Assembly: GCF_902833145.1 (NCBI RefSeq)
Contig: NZ_CADFEN010000004.1
Location: forward strand, 1 to 64,000
Origin: Burkholderia sp. BCC0506
Lineage (GTDB): Bacteria > Pseudomonadota > Gammaproteobacteria > Burkholderiales > Burkholderiaceae
Direction of reading: 5' to 3'
Length of the DNA stretch: 64,000 nucleotides
The number at the start of each line of letters is the position of its first letter. The stretch's first letter is position 1. Positions 33,943-43,100 of the stretch are shown here, piece after piece. The position numbers and the translations under genes were made by a program. The notes under the pieces were generated by a model. That model saw only the letters and a program-made list of their open reading frames with translations, searched no databases and was not told the DNA's origin.

Positions 33943-34313
33943 CCGCGCCGGCCGGCCATCCACCCCGTGATGGCAGAAGTGCCTTCGGATCAGCGCGGCG
34001 ACCATCTGGTCGCGGCACGAGTCCGCTACGCGGGCGCCGCGCGGTCGTCACTACGAAATGCAAACAGAGCCTGAGACGCGTCATATTAACGGATGGTAAA
34101 TGCAATTATATGTCTTATATAAAAATATAATTAACATCGATATGCTTTTCACCAGTAATTCGGCTTCGCGGTTTGTTCGACGCACGTTGACAGGTGTTCT
34201 CGCTGAAGCGAGCGCCCGCCCGCACCGCATGATGGTGTAGTCATCGACAGATATCGTTCGCCGCACAAGAGCCTTGACTTATCCGGGAAGTGCTTATCAC
34301 ACAAGGAAATCAA
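33943..34313. other. AT-rich intergenic region
   Basis: About 370 bases with a conspicuously AT-rich core (34080-34145) containing a perfect TATAAT (34126-34131). Nothing gene-like is seen. Such islands of AT in GC-rich DNA commonly bind H-NS-like proteins and carry promoters of acquired genes. Confidence 0.45.
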
Positions 34314-35141
34314 ATGAACTCAAGATTAGTTGTTCCGACTATGAACAAGCTAATGCTCCTGATGTCTGTCGCACTACCGAGTACAAGTGCATTTTCCGAA
34401 ATATCATCGATTACACCCGCGCGATGTGGAGCCATGCAAGCAAGAGGGGTGATATCGAGAAATTCTCCCGTTACGTGTGAACGCCTGAGAAATGTCTCGT
34501 TTTCATATGTCGATTTCTCGGGTCAACGGCGAACAGGTGTCGTTGTCGTACTCGACGCGGTCGCACCTCGGGTGCAGGTAATATTCGACCAACTATACAA
34601 GTTAAAATTCCCGCTGGCCAAGTCACGTCCGATCGATTTTTACAATGGCGGCGACATCGAGTCGATGGACGACAACAATACTTCTGCATTTAATTCGCGA
34701 CCGATCACTGGCGGTAAAAAATGGTCGCTTCATGCATATGGTGTGGCGATAGACATCAATCCCGTCCAAAATCCCTATATTTCTTTTGGAAAGAACGGTA
34801 TTGCCTCGATTCGTCCGTCTGTCGCTGCGCTGATTTCTGTCAATCGTCGCGATATTCGGCCGAACAAAGCTAAACGACCAGGGATGTCCGAGAGTGTCAT
34901 TGACATATTTGCTGACAATGGATTTCTCGGCTGGGGCGGCTACTGGAATTTTCCGATCGATTATCAGCATTTCGAAATAGGCTCGCGCGAGTTTGCTGCG
35001 CGATTGACAGTTGCTTCGCCTGATAAGGCGCAAAGGATGTTTGAAGAGTACGTGGCGGCCTACACGAATTGCATGCGCAATGAGCAAAATGTAGAGCACA
35101 CCGCGGCGCGCAAAAAATGCGTTGAACGCGTGTGGCAGTGA
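34314..35141 (+). CDS. M15 family D-Ala-D-Ala carboxypeptidase-like protein
   Basis: A 275-residue exported zinc peptidase. The signal peptide spans about 1-28 (MNKLMLLMSVALPSTSAFS core). Zinc ligands are visible: His140 and Asp147 in SLHAYGVAIDINP and His219 in DYQHFE, the M15 (VanY/L-Ala-D-Glu peptidase) triad; GWGGYWNFP precedes the last. The substrate would be the peptide part of peptidoglycan in the periplasm. AGGAAAT before the ATG at 34314 fixes the start. Codon use is much more AT-rich than the neighbours, so it was gained separately. The C-terminal 50 residues carry two cysteines (YTNCMRN, KKCVERV). Its position between the secretion operon and the pilus operon suggests local wall remodelling. 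Confidence 0.82.
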   Translation: MNSRLVVPTMNKLMLLMSVALPSTSAFSEISSITPARCGAMQARGVISRNSPVTCERLRNVSFSYVDFSGQRRTGVVVVLDAVAPRVQVIFDQLYKLKFPLAKSRPIDFYNGGDIESMDDNNTSAFNSRPITGGKKWSLHAYGVAIDINPVQNPYISFGKNGIASIRPSVAALISVNRRDIRPNKAKRPGMSESVIDIFADNGFLGWGGYWNFPIDYQHFEIGSREFAARLTVASPDKAQRMFEEYVAAYTNCMRNEQNVEHTAARKKCVERVWQ

Positions 35142-35319
35142 TCGCAAGATGCAAACGATGTCGACGTGGGCAGCGCCGCTGATGTCGGAGTCGAACGTGC
35201 GAGGCAACTGATCCGATTGTCGCAAGCGAAGCGGTCGAACTGATCTGAGCGGTGTTCGACGTATCACGATCCTGTCCGTACGCGTGACTTGAGCGTGCCC
35301 AGCGCATCGAGGCCGGGCG

Positions 35320-35720
35320 CAGGGCAGTGCGTAGCCGGATACGCGAGCTGTTCGTCGATGGCCGAAGCTCTGCCGGCAGCGGCAGCATCACGGAGATGAT
35401 GCGCGGAGAAGGTACGGCGATTGGCCGCTTCAAGGCAAGCCGCTTGACCGAAGAACCTGGATTGATCTGCAAGCAGCGGTCGCCATGCCCACAAGCAGGC
35501 CACGGTCTAGCGGATCGATGTCCCGAACCATTTCGATCGTGAATTCGAGGTTGGCGCGCATGATCGGGTCTGGTGTGGTGACACGACGGATGTCTGGGTG
35601 CAGGGCCGTTGGCGTTATTTGGCCGTGGTACTCGATCTGCTTACGGATCGGATGGTCGGCTGGGTGTTCTCGACATGCCCGGATGCCGATCTGGTCGTCC
35701 AGATGCTAGAGATGGCCTAG
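35320..35720 (+). mobile_element. Degraded IS3-family transposase (orfB) remnant
   Basis: Two frames spell the end of an IS3-type transposase: SRIRELFVDGRSSAGSGSIT and RFKASRLTEEPGL in one, VWCGDTTDVWVQGRWRYLAV and VLDLLTDRMVGWVFSTCPDA with DLVVQMLEMA and a stop at 35720 in the next. The segment WCGDTTDVW holds the first Asp of the DDE triad. The frameshift, the missing third acidic residue and missing ends make it inactive. No terminal inverted repeats were found. Confidence 0.75.
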
Positions 35721-36023
35721 GTCAGCGTTCCTCACGCCTTTTTGCGGCGCCATCGCGAGAAGCGCACCCGCTCGCGTAAAAGACACGATATCGACAGCGT
35801 CGCATCGAATGAAGTAGACGCCAGGCTACGGTCAAATGTCAAAGATCGTAAAACATAAGACTTGTCCTATTGATGGCCGAGAATTCCAGCAGGGGTCCTA
35901 TATCCGGTTTGTATCGCGATTTATAAAATTATTGACGACATGAGTTGTTCAATACCAGGTGCGGTGCATGCGGATACTGGAATTTAATAAAGAGAATTAC
36001 CTGCGGGGATTGCAGAGGTCGCG
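35721..36023. other. Intergenic region before the response regulator
   Basis: About 300 bases, AT-rich from 35830, probably holding the promoter of the regulator at 36024. TTGACG at about 35933 is a possible -35 element without a convincing -10. Confidence 0.35.
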
Positions 36024-36680
36024 ATGAAGAGTCTCAGTATCAATACAGTCGTCATGGACGATTGCCCATTAACTCTGGCTGGCATGAAATATATCGCGTC
36101 GGTTACCAATTCGATTGGCCTTGTCGGAATATGCAAAAACTCCGATGAACTATTTTCGTCTCTTCGCAATTCGAAATGCGACGTCGTCATGATGAATTAT
36201 TCGATGCGTATCAGGAATGCGATGGGCGGATTGCCGTTGCTCGGATATCTGAGACGAACGTTTCCGGAACTCCGGATCATCACGCTCCTGACGCGGGAAA
36301 ATCCCGTGATCATTCGCTCGATTCTCGAACGCGACGTCTCCGCGGTCGTCAGCAAGTTCGACGATGTCGGCTACATCATCGCCGCGATCTACGCGAGCCA
36401 CGGTGGTGGCCGGTATTTGTCGCCTTCGATCCGCAGCATGCTGGAGTCGAACGGCTTAGACCGCAATCGCCGGGCGACGAAATTGTCTGCACGCGAAATC
36501 GAGATTGTCAGGTTGTTCGGTTCAGGCATGCCGATCGTAAAAATCGCTGAACGGTTGAACAAGGCGAAACAGACGATAAGCGCACAGAAAATAAATGCGA
36601 TGAAAAAGCTTGGCGTAAAGAATGATGTCGATCTTATCAAATGTGCCATCAGTATGAATCTGGTTGGAGATATCGACTGA
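36024..36680 (+). CDS. RcsB/EvgA-like response regulator with Asn at the phosphorylation site
   Basis: A 218-residue regulator. The receiver domain (1-125) keeps the acidic pair in VVMDDCPLTLAG (Asp12, Asp13) and the switch and Lys region (ITLLT, VVSKFDD), but the phosphorylated Asp is Asn58 (VVMMNYSMR). The C-terminal LuxR-type helix-turn-helix reads LSAREIEIVRLFGSGMPIVK, IAERLNKAKQTISAQK and MKKLGVKNDVDLI, as in RcsB. The paralogue at 42444 is exactly as long and has Asp58. It is likely a phosphorylation-independent or partner-dependent regulator. AGAGG upstream of the ATG. It precedes the pilin gene by 162 bases. Confidence 0.85.
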   Translation: MKSLSINTVVMDDCPLTLAGMKYIASVTNSIGLVGICKNSDELFSSLRNSKCDVVMMNYSMRIRNAMGGLPLLGYLRRTFPELRIITLLTRENPVIIRSILERDVSAVVSKFDDVGYIIAAIYASHGGGRYLSPSIRSMLESNGLDRNRRATKLSAREIEIVRLFGSGMPIVKIAERLNKAKQTISAQKINAMKKLGVKNDVDLIKCAISMNLVGDID

Positions 36681-36842
36681 TGTTGGCCCGGTTTGAGATG
36701 GTAAAAGCGAATTTTCAAGAGTAGTTATTTTTGGGAAATAAGTTGCGCGTTCATGGAGGGTCCTGCGCGGAGTAGCTGCCCGGTGGCGGGCGTAAACATT
36801 GGTTATATCAAGTTAGTATCATCAACAACGGAGTAGATATAA

Positions 36843-37427
36843 ATGAAAAAGACCACGCTGGTGATGTCAATGTTCGGTCTCGCATGTGCTGCCGCCAATA
36901 CGGCTCATGCGTCCGATGGCACCATTAACTTTACGGGCTCGGTCGTCGCGTCGACCTGCAAGATCAACGGCGGGACGAACGACCTGACCGTCGCACTGCC
37001 GAAGGCGTCTACCAACCAGCTTGCCGCCGTGGGCGCAACCGCCGGCCGGACGCCATTCACACTCACGCTGTCGGGATGCGCGACGGACAAGAAGGACGGT
37101 GAAAGCGTCATTCCAGCACCGGTGAAGAAGGTGTCGGTCGCGTTCGAACCGGGGCCTAACGTCGACCTCGCGACCGGCCGCCTGAAGCTGACCGGTGCCG
37201 ATGCGGCGAACGGCGTGCAGATCGCGATCCTCAACGACAAGTACGACCCGATCAAGATCGGTGCCGAAAGCTCGGCGCAGGGCGCACAGACCGTCGATAT
37301 CGATACGGCTGCGGGCGGCACCGGCACGGCGACGCTGCAATTCGCCGCGCAGTACGTCGCGACGAGCGCGACCGTAACCGGCGGTTCGGCCAACTCGTTC
37401 GTCACGTATTCGCTCGTCTATCCCTGA
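36843..37427 (+). CDS. Major fimbrial subunit, type 1 pilin family
   Basis: A 194-residue pilin. The signal peptide ends NTAHA; the mature protein starts SDGTINFTGSVVASTCKING, the classic FimA N-terminus (donor strand plus first Cys), has TPFTLTLSGCATD with the second Cys, and ends QFAAQYVATSATVTGGSANS, FVTYSLVYP with the penultimate-aromatic pattern recognised by chaperones. GGAG precedes the ATG. It heads the pilus operon: pilin, chaperone, usher, adhesin. A stem-loop follows it (37451-37478), the usual device giving pilin in excess over assembly proteins. Confidence 0.92.
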   Translation: MKKTTLVMSMFGLACAAANTAHASDGTINFTGSVVASTCKINGGTNDLTVALPKASTNQLAAVGATAGRTPFTLTLSGCATDKKDGESVIPAPVKKVSVAFEPGPNVDLATGRLKLTGADAANGVQIAILNDKYDPIKIGAESSAQGAQTVDIDTAAGGTGTATLQFAAQYVATSATVTGGSANSFVTYSLVYP

Positions 37428-37450
37428 TCGCACGATGCGTTGAAGCAAGC

Positions 37451-37478
37451 GCGCCGGCTACTGGAAGGCGGCCGGCGC
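37451..37478 (+). other. Stem-loop after the pilin gene
   Basis: GCGCCGGC (37451-37458) and GCCGGCGC (37471-37478) pair around a 12-base loop, between pilin and chaperone. Hairpins here are known in other fimbrial operons to stabilise the pilin message and reduce readthrough into the assembly genes. Confidence 0.5.
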
Positions 37479-37545
37479 CGGGTGCCTGCCGATGCGCTTA
37501 CGGTGGTCTTGTTTATTCGTAGTCCATATAAAAAGAAGGGAGGAA

Positions 37546-38286
37546 ATGAAGATGATTCGTCCATATGCAATGGTCGCGATCCTGGTTTCGCTGCTGTTCG
37601 GCATGAACGCGCAAGCCAGCGTGACGTTGTCTGGCACACGCGTCGTCTTCCCCGGGAAAGAGAAGGAGGTCACGGTGCAGCTCACCAATGACGGCAAGCT
37701 GCCCGCGCTCGTCCAGGCCTGGATCGACAAGGGGAACGAGCGCGCATCGCCGGATGCGATCGACGTGCCGTTCGTAATCACGCCGACGATCTTCCGCATC
37801 GAACCGGCCAAGGGGCAGACGCTGCGAATTCTTTACACCGGCGAGCCGCTGCCGGCGAACAAGGAGTCGCTGTTCTGGCTGAACGTGCTCGATGTACCGC
37901 CCAAGGTCAACGACAAGGACGACATCAACAGGCTGCAGTTCGCGTTTCGCACGCGGGTCAAGCTGATGTACCGGCCCGCCGGACTGCCGGGCAACCCATG
38001 GGACGCGCCGGCGCGGCTGAAATGGACACTCGGCACCGACGATGCACACCGCCCTGTGTTGAGAGCCGCCAATCCGAGCCCATACGTCGTCAATCTCGCC
38101 GGCGTCGAATTGAAGTCGGGCGGGAAAACCTACGCGGCGGAACTCGGATATGTCGGTGCCGGTGAAACGGCATCTTTTCCGCTGGTCGGCGCTGACGGCG
38201 TTGCGCTCGCGGGCGGGACGGTCCTGTACAGCAGCGTGGACGACTGGGGCTCCAGCCATGCGCACGAGGCGACGATCGCGAAGTGA
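37546..38286 (+). CDS. Periplasmic fimbrial chaperone (PapD/FimC family)
   Basis: A 246-residue chaperone. After a signal peptide (VAILVSLLFGMNAQA) come two Ig-like domains: SVTLSGTRVVFPGKEKEVTV at the start, ERASPDAIDVPFVITPTIFR and EPAKGQTLRILYTG in domain 1 with the conserved basic cleft residues, FWLNVLDVPPK, then FRTRVKLMYRP leading into domain 2. It folds the pilin and adhesin subunits by donor-strand complementation and delivers them to the usher. The start at 37546 has the strong site GGGAGGA. The length is typical and no domain is missing. Confidence 0.93.
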   Translation: MKMIRPYAMVAILVSLLFGMNAQASVTLSGTRVVFPGKEKEVTVQLTNDGKLPALVQAWIDKGNERASPDAIDVPFVITPTIFRIEPAKGQTLRILYTGEPLPANKESLFWLNVLDVPPKVNDKDDINRLQFAFRTRVKLMYRPAGLPGNPWDAPARLKWTLGTDDAHRPVLRAANPSPYVVNLAGVELKSGGKTYAAELGYVGAGETASFPLVGADGVALAGGTVLYSSVDDWGSSHAHEATIAK

Positions 38287-38372
38287 CATGACGTTGGGCA
38301 ACAGCGACTCGAGCGGCCGGGGGACGCGGACGAGACGGGGGCGAGCGAATCATCAATGGGGAGCGGAAGTAC

Positions 38373-41006
38373 GTGAAGAAGAAATACAACGGCCCGCACG
38401 CGGAAATCGGGCCTCGGCTCAAGCCGATATGCGCGCTGGTTCTCTCGATCGTCGCCGGCTGGCAAACGGATGCGCGTGCGGCCTCGCACGAAGGCGCCCG
38501 GCCGCTCCAGGTCGCGCAGACGGAAATCGCGCAAGTCGAATTCGAGGGCGGATTTCTGAATAATGGCTCGGGCGCGATCGACGTGTCGCGATATTCGCGC
38601 GGCAACGTGGTGCGTGCCGGCCTCTACAGCCCGGACGTCTATGTCGACGGTAACTGGGCAGGACGGCTCGAGGTGCCGTTCAAGGCCGCGGAGGCTACGC
38701 CGGACGCCCAGCCATGCTTCGACAAGGCGCTGCTGGACCGCATCGGTGTCGATCTGAGCCGCCTGCCGCCGGATGTTCACGCGCTGCTGGACCGGGAAGG
38801 CGCGTGCGTGCGCATCGGTCAGGCGATTCCGGAGGCCTCCGTCAGCTTCGACTTCAACGAGCTCCGGCTCGACCTGAGCATCCCGCAGATATCGATGCGC
38901 CGCCACGCGCGCGGCTACGTCAGCCCCGATCAGTGGAGCGAGGGTGTGCCCGTCGCGATGGTCGGCTATAACGCGAACGTCTACAACTCGCGCACGAGCG
39001 CTGGGCACGGCAGCACGCAGGGCTACGTCGGCATCGATGGCGGATTCAACTACCGGCGCTGGCATTTCCGGCACGGCGGGTCGTTCAACTGGGACGACCG
39101 CGGCCGTCGGCGCTACGAGAACGTCGCGACCTACGTGCAGCGCGATCTGGCGTCATGGTCGTCGCAGCTCGTGATCGGCGATACGTATACGTCCGGTGAC
39201 CTGTTCGACTCGACGTCGTTTCGCGGCGTGCGGATATACACCGACGACCGGATGCTGCCGGAGTCGCAGCGCGGCTATGCGCCCGTCGTGCGTGGCGTCG
39301 CGAACACCAACGCGAAAGTGACGATTTCGCAGAACGGCGTGAAGCTGTACGAGACGACGGTCGCACCGGGCGGGTTCGTGATCGACGATTTGTATCCGAC
39401 CGGCTATGGGGGCGACCTGAACGTCGTCGTCACGGAAGCGGACGGATCGACGCATTCGTTCTCCGTGCCGTATGCGGCCGTGCCGATGTCGTTGCGTCCC
39501 GGGCAGAACCGCTACAGTTTCACCGCAGGGGCGGTGCGCAACCTGCCGAATACGACACCAGTGTTCACGCAGGCGACCTGGCAGCGCGGTTTCACGAACG
39601 GGCTGACAGGCTATGGAGGCGCGACGGCCGCGCAAGGCTACCTTGCAGCAATGGCCGGGGCGGTGCTGAATACCGCGTGGGGTGCAATCGGCGTCGACGT
39701 CACTCATGCGACGACCAGGATCTCGAACGAGCGCACGTATTCGGGGCAGAGCTTTCGCGTGAGCTATGCGAAGACGGTCGAAGCCACAGGGACGAACGTC
39801 GCGATCGCCGCATATCGCTATTCGACCAACGGCTATTTCGGCCTGAACGACGCGATGGCCGCGCGGCATCGTGCGAAGTCCAGCAGGACTTCGGGCACGC
39901 TGTACCGGCAGCGCAACCGCGCGTCGCTGACCGCGAGCCAGCAGCTCGGCGAAAAGGGCGGCAGCCTCAGCGTGACGGCGTCGACGGCGACCTACTGGAA
40001 TCGCCGTGGATCGGACGTCGATTTCACGGTCGGCTATAGCAATGCGTTCCGGAACGTGTCGTACAACGTGTCGGCGACGCGGCAGCGCGATGCCTGGGGG
40101 CAGGCCAGCACGTTGGTCTACGTCGGGCTGTCGATTCCGATCGGCCGCACCCGGCCGGCGACGCTGTCGACCAGCTTCAATCGCGACACGCGCGGGACGA
40201 CGCAGATCTCGACCAGCCTGAGCGGCTCGGCCGGTGTCGACAGCAACCTGTCGTACGGCGTGAACGTGAACCGCAGCAGCGGCGTGGGCAGCGCGCAGAC
40301 CAGCGGCGGCGCGAACGTCTCGTATCGTGGCGCGCGCACGGAAGTGAGCGGCAGTGTGGGCGCGAGCGCGGACTACCAGCAGTTCTCGATTGGGGCGCGC
40401 GGCGCGATCGTCGCGCACCGCGGCGGGCTCACGCTTTCGCAACCGCTGTCGGAGACTTTCGCGATCGTCCAGGCGAAGCACGCGGAAGGCGCGCGGGTGA
40501 CCAACGCGTCGGGCGTGAGGGTTGACCGGAACGGCTATGCAATCGTGCCGTATCTGACGCCGTTCTCGATGAACGACGTGTCGCTGGATCCCAAGGGGCT
40601 GTCCACGGACGTCGAACTGAAGGAAACGAGCCAGCGCGTCGCGCCGCTGGCAGGCGCCGTCCCGTTGTTGGTGTTCAAGACCGAGTACGGGCGATCGGCG
40701 GTGATTCGCATGCGGCAGGCGGACGGCTCGCCGGTGCCGTTCGGCGCGGTGGTCACCGATCAGGACGGCAAGGACATCGGTGTGGTCGGGCAAGCTGGCA
40801 AGCTGCTGGCGCGCGGCTTGGCGGAGAAGGGCGAACTGAACGTGGAGTGGGAAAAGGGAAATGTCAAGGCCGTGTGCCGGATTTCATATTCGCTGCCGGT
40901 GCGTACGCAGCAGTCACTGCGTAGCTTCGAATTGCCATGCGTGGATAGGGGCATGGCGAATGCTGCACCGGCCCCGTCAGATCGCGAGCCACTGCACGCC
41001 GGCTAG
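38373..41006 (+). CDS. Outer-membrane fimbrial usher (FimD/PapC family)
   Basis: An 877-residue outer-membrane pore and assembly platform. Signal peptide to about 36, N-terminal domain (VEFEGGFLNNGSGAIDVSRY), a 24-strand barrel with the middle domain (RGYAPVVRGVANTNAKVTIS, GYGGDLNVVVTEADGSTHSF), and C-terminal domains after VYVGLSIPIG, with the typical YRTRxDRNG-like element VRVDRNGYAIVPYLTPF and GAVVTDQDGKDIGVVGQAGK. The final pair of cysteines (VCRISYS, ELPCVD) is conserved in ushers. Start is a GTG at 38373 after GGGGAG. It follows the chaperone by 86 bases. Confidence 0.93.
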   Translation: MKKKYNGPHAEIGPRLKPICALVLSIVAGWQTDARAASHEGARPLQVAQTEIAQVEFEGGFLNNGSGAIDVSRYSRGNVVRAGLYSPDVYVDGNWAGRLEVPFKAAEATPDAQPCFDKALLDRIGVDLSRLPPDVHALLDREGACVRIGQAIPEASVSFDFNELRLDLSIPQISMRRHARGYVSPDQWSEGVPVAMVGYNANVYNSRTSAGHGSTQGYVGIDGGFNYRRWHFRHGGSFNWDDRGRRRYENVATYVQRDLASWSSQLVIGDTYTSGDLFDSTSFRGVRIYTDDRMLPESQRGYAPVVRGVANTNAKVTISQNGVKLYETTVAPGGFVIDDLYPTGYGGDLNVVVTEADGSTHSFSVPYAAVPMSLRPGQNRYSFTAGAVRNLPNTTPVFTQATWQRGFTNGLTGYGGATAAQGYLAAMAGAVLNTAWGAIGVDVTHATTRISNERTYSGQSFRVSYAKTVEATGTNVAIAAYRYSTNGYFGLNDAMAARHRAKSSRTSGTLYRQRNRASLTASQQLGEKGGSLSVTASTATYWNRRGSDVDFTVGYSNAFRNVSYNVSATRQRDAWGQASTLVYVGLSIPIGRTRPATLSTSFNRDTRGTTQISTSLSGSAGVDSNLSYGVNVNRSSGVGSAQTSGGANVSYRGARTEVSGSVGASADYQQFSIGARGAIVAHRGGLTLSQPLSETFAIVQAKHAEGARVTNASGVRVDRNGYAIVPYLTPFSMNDVSLDPKGLSTDVELKETSQRVAPLAGAVPLLVFKTEYGRSAVIRMRQADGSPVPFGAVVTDQDGKDIGVVGQAGKLLARGLAEKGELNVEWEKGNVKAVCRISYSLPVRTQQSLRSFELPCVDRGMANAAPAPSDREPLHAG

Positions 41007-41182
41007 ATGCACGGAAGGGGCGCGCCGACCAGAAGTCGACCAAACGGACAGACCGTGCCACAGGCGGCGCCTGCATTGAATGGCCGCGATTGCGGTATCG
41101 ATTCGTCATGCGGCTGCGGGAAGGATGGCATGCGCACGGTGGTCATCCGGTAGATGATCAACATGAGGCATGGAAACGAGTG

Positions 41183-42181
41183 ATGAAAGCGCTTTTGAAA
41201 CTGATTTTCATTTCGGCAGGTTTTGCTGCCAACGATGTATCGGCGGCTTGCAAGTCGTTGACCAGCAATGGACTGAACTACTACGTTGCGATGGTGTCAG
41301 GCTTCAGTCCACCTGAATTCGATCCTGATTCAGTTCCGGTCGGTGGTGTCATATACGAAGCTACCGGCGCGCCGATCTTCAACAATAAGGCAAGTTCACG
41401 CGCAACGGTCAGCTGTTCGCCCGGTGTGTATACTTACGTTGCTGGAGCGGGCGTTTCCGATTCAAGCGGTATTTATCCGACGGCCATTCCGAATATCGGG
41501 ATTCGCATACTTGCGGGCCCCAATCGAACCGCAGCGCCATTCAAGGGCGACTATGTCGTCAATACTTCTTGGGATGAGAATTACCCGATTACAGTTCAGT
41601 TGATCAAAACCGGAGACATTACAGCCGGAGGCGTGCTCAACGGCGCATACGCCGCCTATCGAGCGGGCAGCGTGAATGGCGATCTGCTTGTCGAGTATAG
41701 ATTCACATCGCCCGTCGTCGTCCAGCCGCGCGTGCCGACCTGCAAGGTGGCAACGCCGGAGGTCACGGTACCGATGGGCGCTGTGGCCACCGTGCAGTTC
41801 AAGGGGGTCGGAACGACCACGGTTTCTCGCATGTTCGACATCGTGTTGAATTGCTCGGGCGGAAACCTCGGGACTTCGACCAACGCGTATGTGACGCTCA
41901 CCGATGCGACCGTGCCGACCAATACGTCGACGGTACTGTCATTGAGGAAAGGCTCCACCGCCTCCGGCGTCGGTATGCAGATACGGCGCAGCGGCACGCT
42001 CGTCGGCTTCGGGCCCGATTCAGCCGCCGTTGGCAATATCAACCAGTGGCATGCGGGTACGATCACACAAGGGCAGTCGGCGCTTACCATTCCGTTGAGC
42101 GTCAGCTATGTGCAGACCGGCGCGACCGTTACACCGGGAAGCGCGAATGCGCGCGCAACATTCACATTGAGCTACCAATAG
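41183..42181 (+). CDS. Two-domain fimbrial tip adhesin-like protein (copy 3)
   Basis: A 332-residue exported protein. Signal peptide MKALLKLIFISAGFAANDVS, then an N-terminal receptor domain with cysteines in AACKSLTSNG and VSCSPGVYTY, and from about residue 180 the pilin domain: PTCKVATPEVTVPMGAVATV, FDIVLNCSGGNLG, SGVGMQIRRSGTLVGFG and the end IPLSVSYVQTGATVTPGSAN, RATFTLSYQ. It is the normal tip protein of the pilus operon, 177 bases after the usher. Its N-terminal domain differs from copies 1 and 2 while the C-terminal halves are alike, so the three could alternate at the tip. Confidence 0.82.
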   Translation: MKALLKLIFISAGFAANDVSAACKSLTSNGLNYYVAMVSGFSPPEFDPDSVPVGGVIYEATGAPIFNNKASSRATVSCSPGVYTYVAGAGVSDSSGIYPTAIPNIGIRILAGPNRTAAPFKGDYVVNTSWDENYPITVQLIKTGDITAGGVLNGAYAAYRAGSVNGDLLVEYRFTSPVVVQPRVPTCKVATPEVTVPMGAVATVQFKGVGTTTVSRMFDIVLNCSGGNLGTSTNAYVTLTDATVPTNTSTVLSLRKGSTASGVGMQIRRSGTLVGFGPDSAAVGNINQWHAGTITQGQSALTIPLSVSYVQTGATVTPGSANARATFTLSYQ

Positions 42182-42443
42182 GCGCCCGAGCGGCCGCGTT
42201 ACGCACATTTCCGCATAACGGGCACGCGCATTTGCGCGGCCGTGCCTTTACGGAATCGCCGTATTTCCACGACGACGAATGAATTGCCGGTCTTTACTGA
42301 TCTGAATTTCGCGAGACAATCGAAACACAACAGCCTTCAGGAAAACGATCTCAATTGTTATTGAGATACAATGCCTCCGCCGACTTGGCATGAACGACAA
42401 GCTGTCGTCGCGAGGCGCCAGCTGTCCAATTTGCGAACGCACG

Positions 42444-43100
42444 ATGGACGAGCTATCAGTACGTGTGATCGTGGCGGACGACCATCCGGTTTCGGGCCAC
42501 GGTATCGCGCAGATCCTGACCGAGATTCCGACGATCGACGTGGCGGCGATCGTGTCGAGCACCTCCGCGCTGATCGAGAGGCTCGCCACGACGCCGTGTG
42601 ACGTTCTCGTGCTCGATTACGTGATGCCTGCCGGTACCCACGGTGACGGTCAGTCGATCATCGAGTATCTGCAGCGCCACCATCCGGCACTGCGCATCGT
42701 GACGGTGACGATGCTCAATTCGCCGACGGTGTTCCGCGCGCTTCGGTCGCTCGGCGTCCAGTGCATCGTAAGCAAGTCCGATGCAATGTCCCATCTGGTG
42801 ACGGCCGCCCATATCGCGTACGGCAATGGCCGGTACCTGTCGCCGACGATTTCCGGATTGCTCGACCGTGCCGATGGCAATGCGGCGCGCACGAGCGCGT
42901 TGTCGCGGCGCGAATCCGAAATCGTCCGGCTGTTTCGCGAAGGCTACAAGGTGACGGAAATTGCCGAGAAACTCCATCGCAGCAAGAAGACCATCAGCGC
43001 GCAGAAGCTCGCCGCGATGCGCAAGCTCGGCATTACGCGCGACGCCGACCTGATCCGGTACGACGAGGGGATCGGCCGCGACGATGAACCGGGCGAATGA
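42444..43100 (+). CDS. RcsB/EvgA-like response regulator
   Basis: A 218-residue regulator: receiver with acidic pair in VIVADDHPVSGHG, phosphorylated Asp58 in VLVLDYVMPAG, Lys in CIVSKSD, then the LuxR-type helix-turn-helix (LSRRESEIVRLFREGYKVTE, IAEKLHRSKKTISAQKLAAM, RKLGITRDADLI). The start at 42444 (MDELSVRVIVADD) is chosen because it gives the same length and gap-free alignment with the Asn58 paralogue at 36024; an ATG at 42390 would add 18 unusual residues with CPIC. Its stop overlaps the kinase start by 4 bases, so it is the cognate regulator of that kinase. Confidence 0.88.
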   Translation: MDELSVRVIVADDHPVSGHGIAQILTEIPTIDVAAIVSSTSALIERLATTPCDVLVLDYVMPAGTHGDGQSIIEYLQRHHPALRIVTVTMLNSPTVFRALRSLGVQCIVSKSDAMSHLVTAAHIAYGNGRYLSPTISGLLDRADGNAARTSALSRRESEIVRLFREGYKVTEIAEKLHRSKKTISAQKLAAMRKLGITRDADLIRYDEGIGRDDEPGE

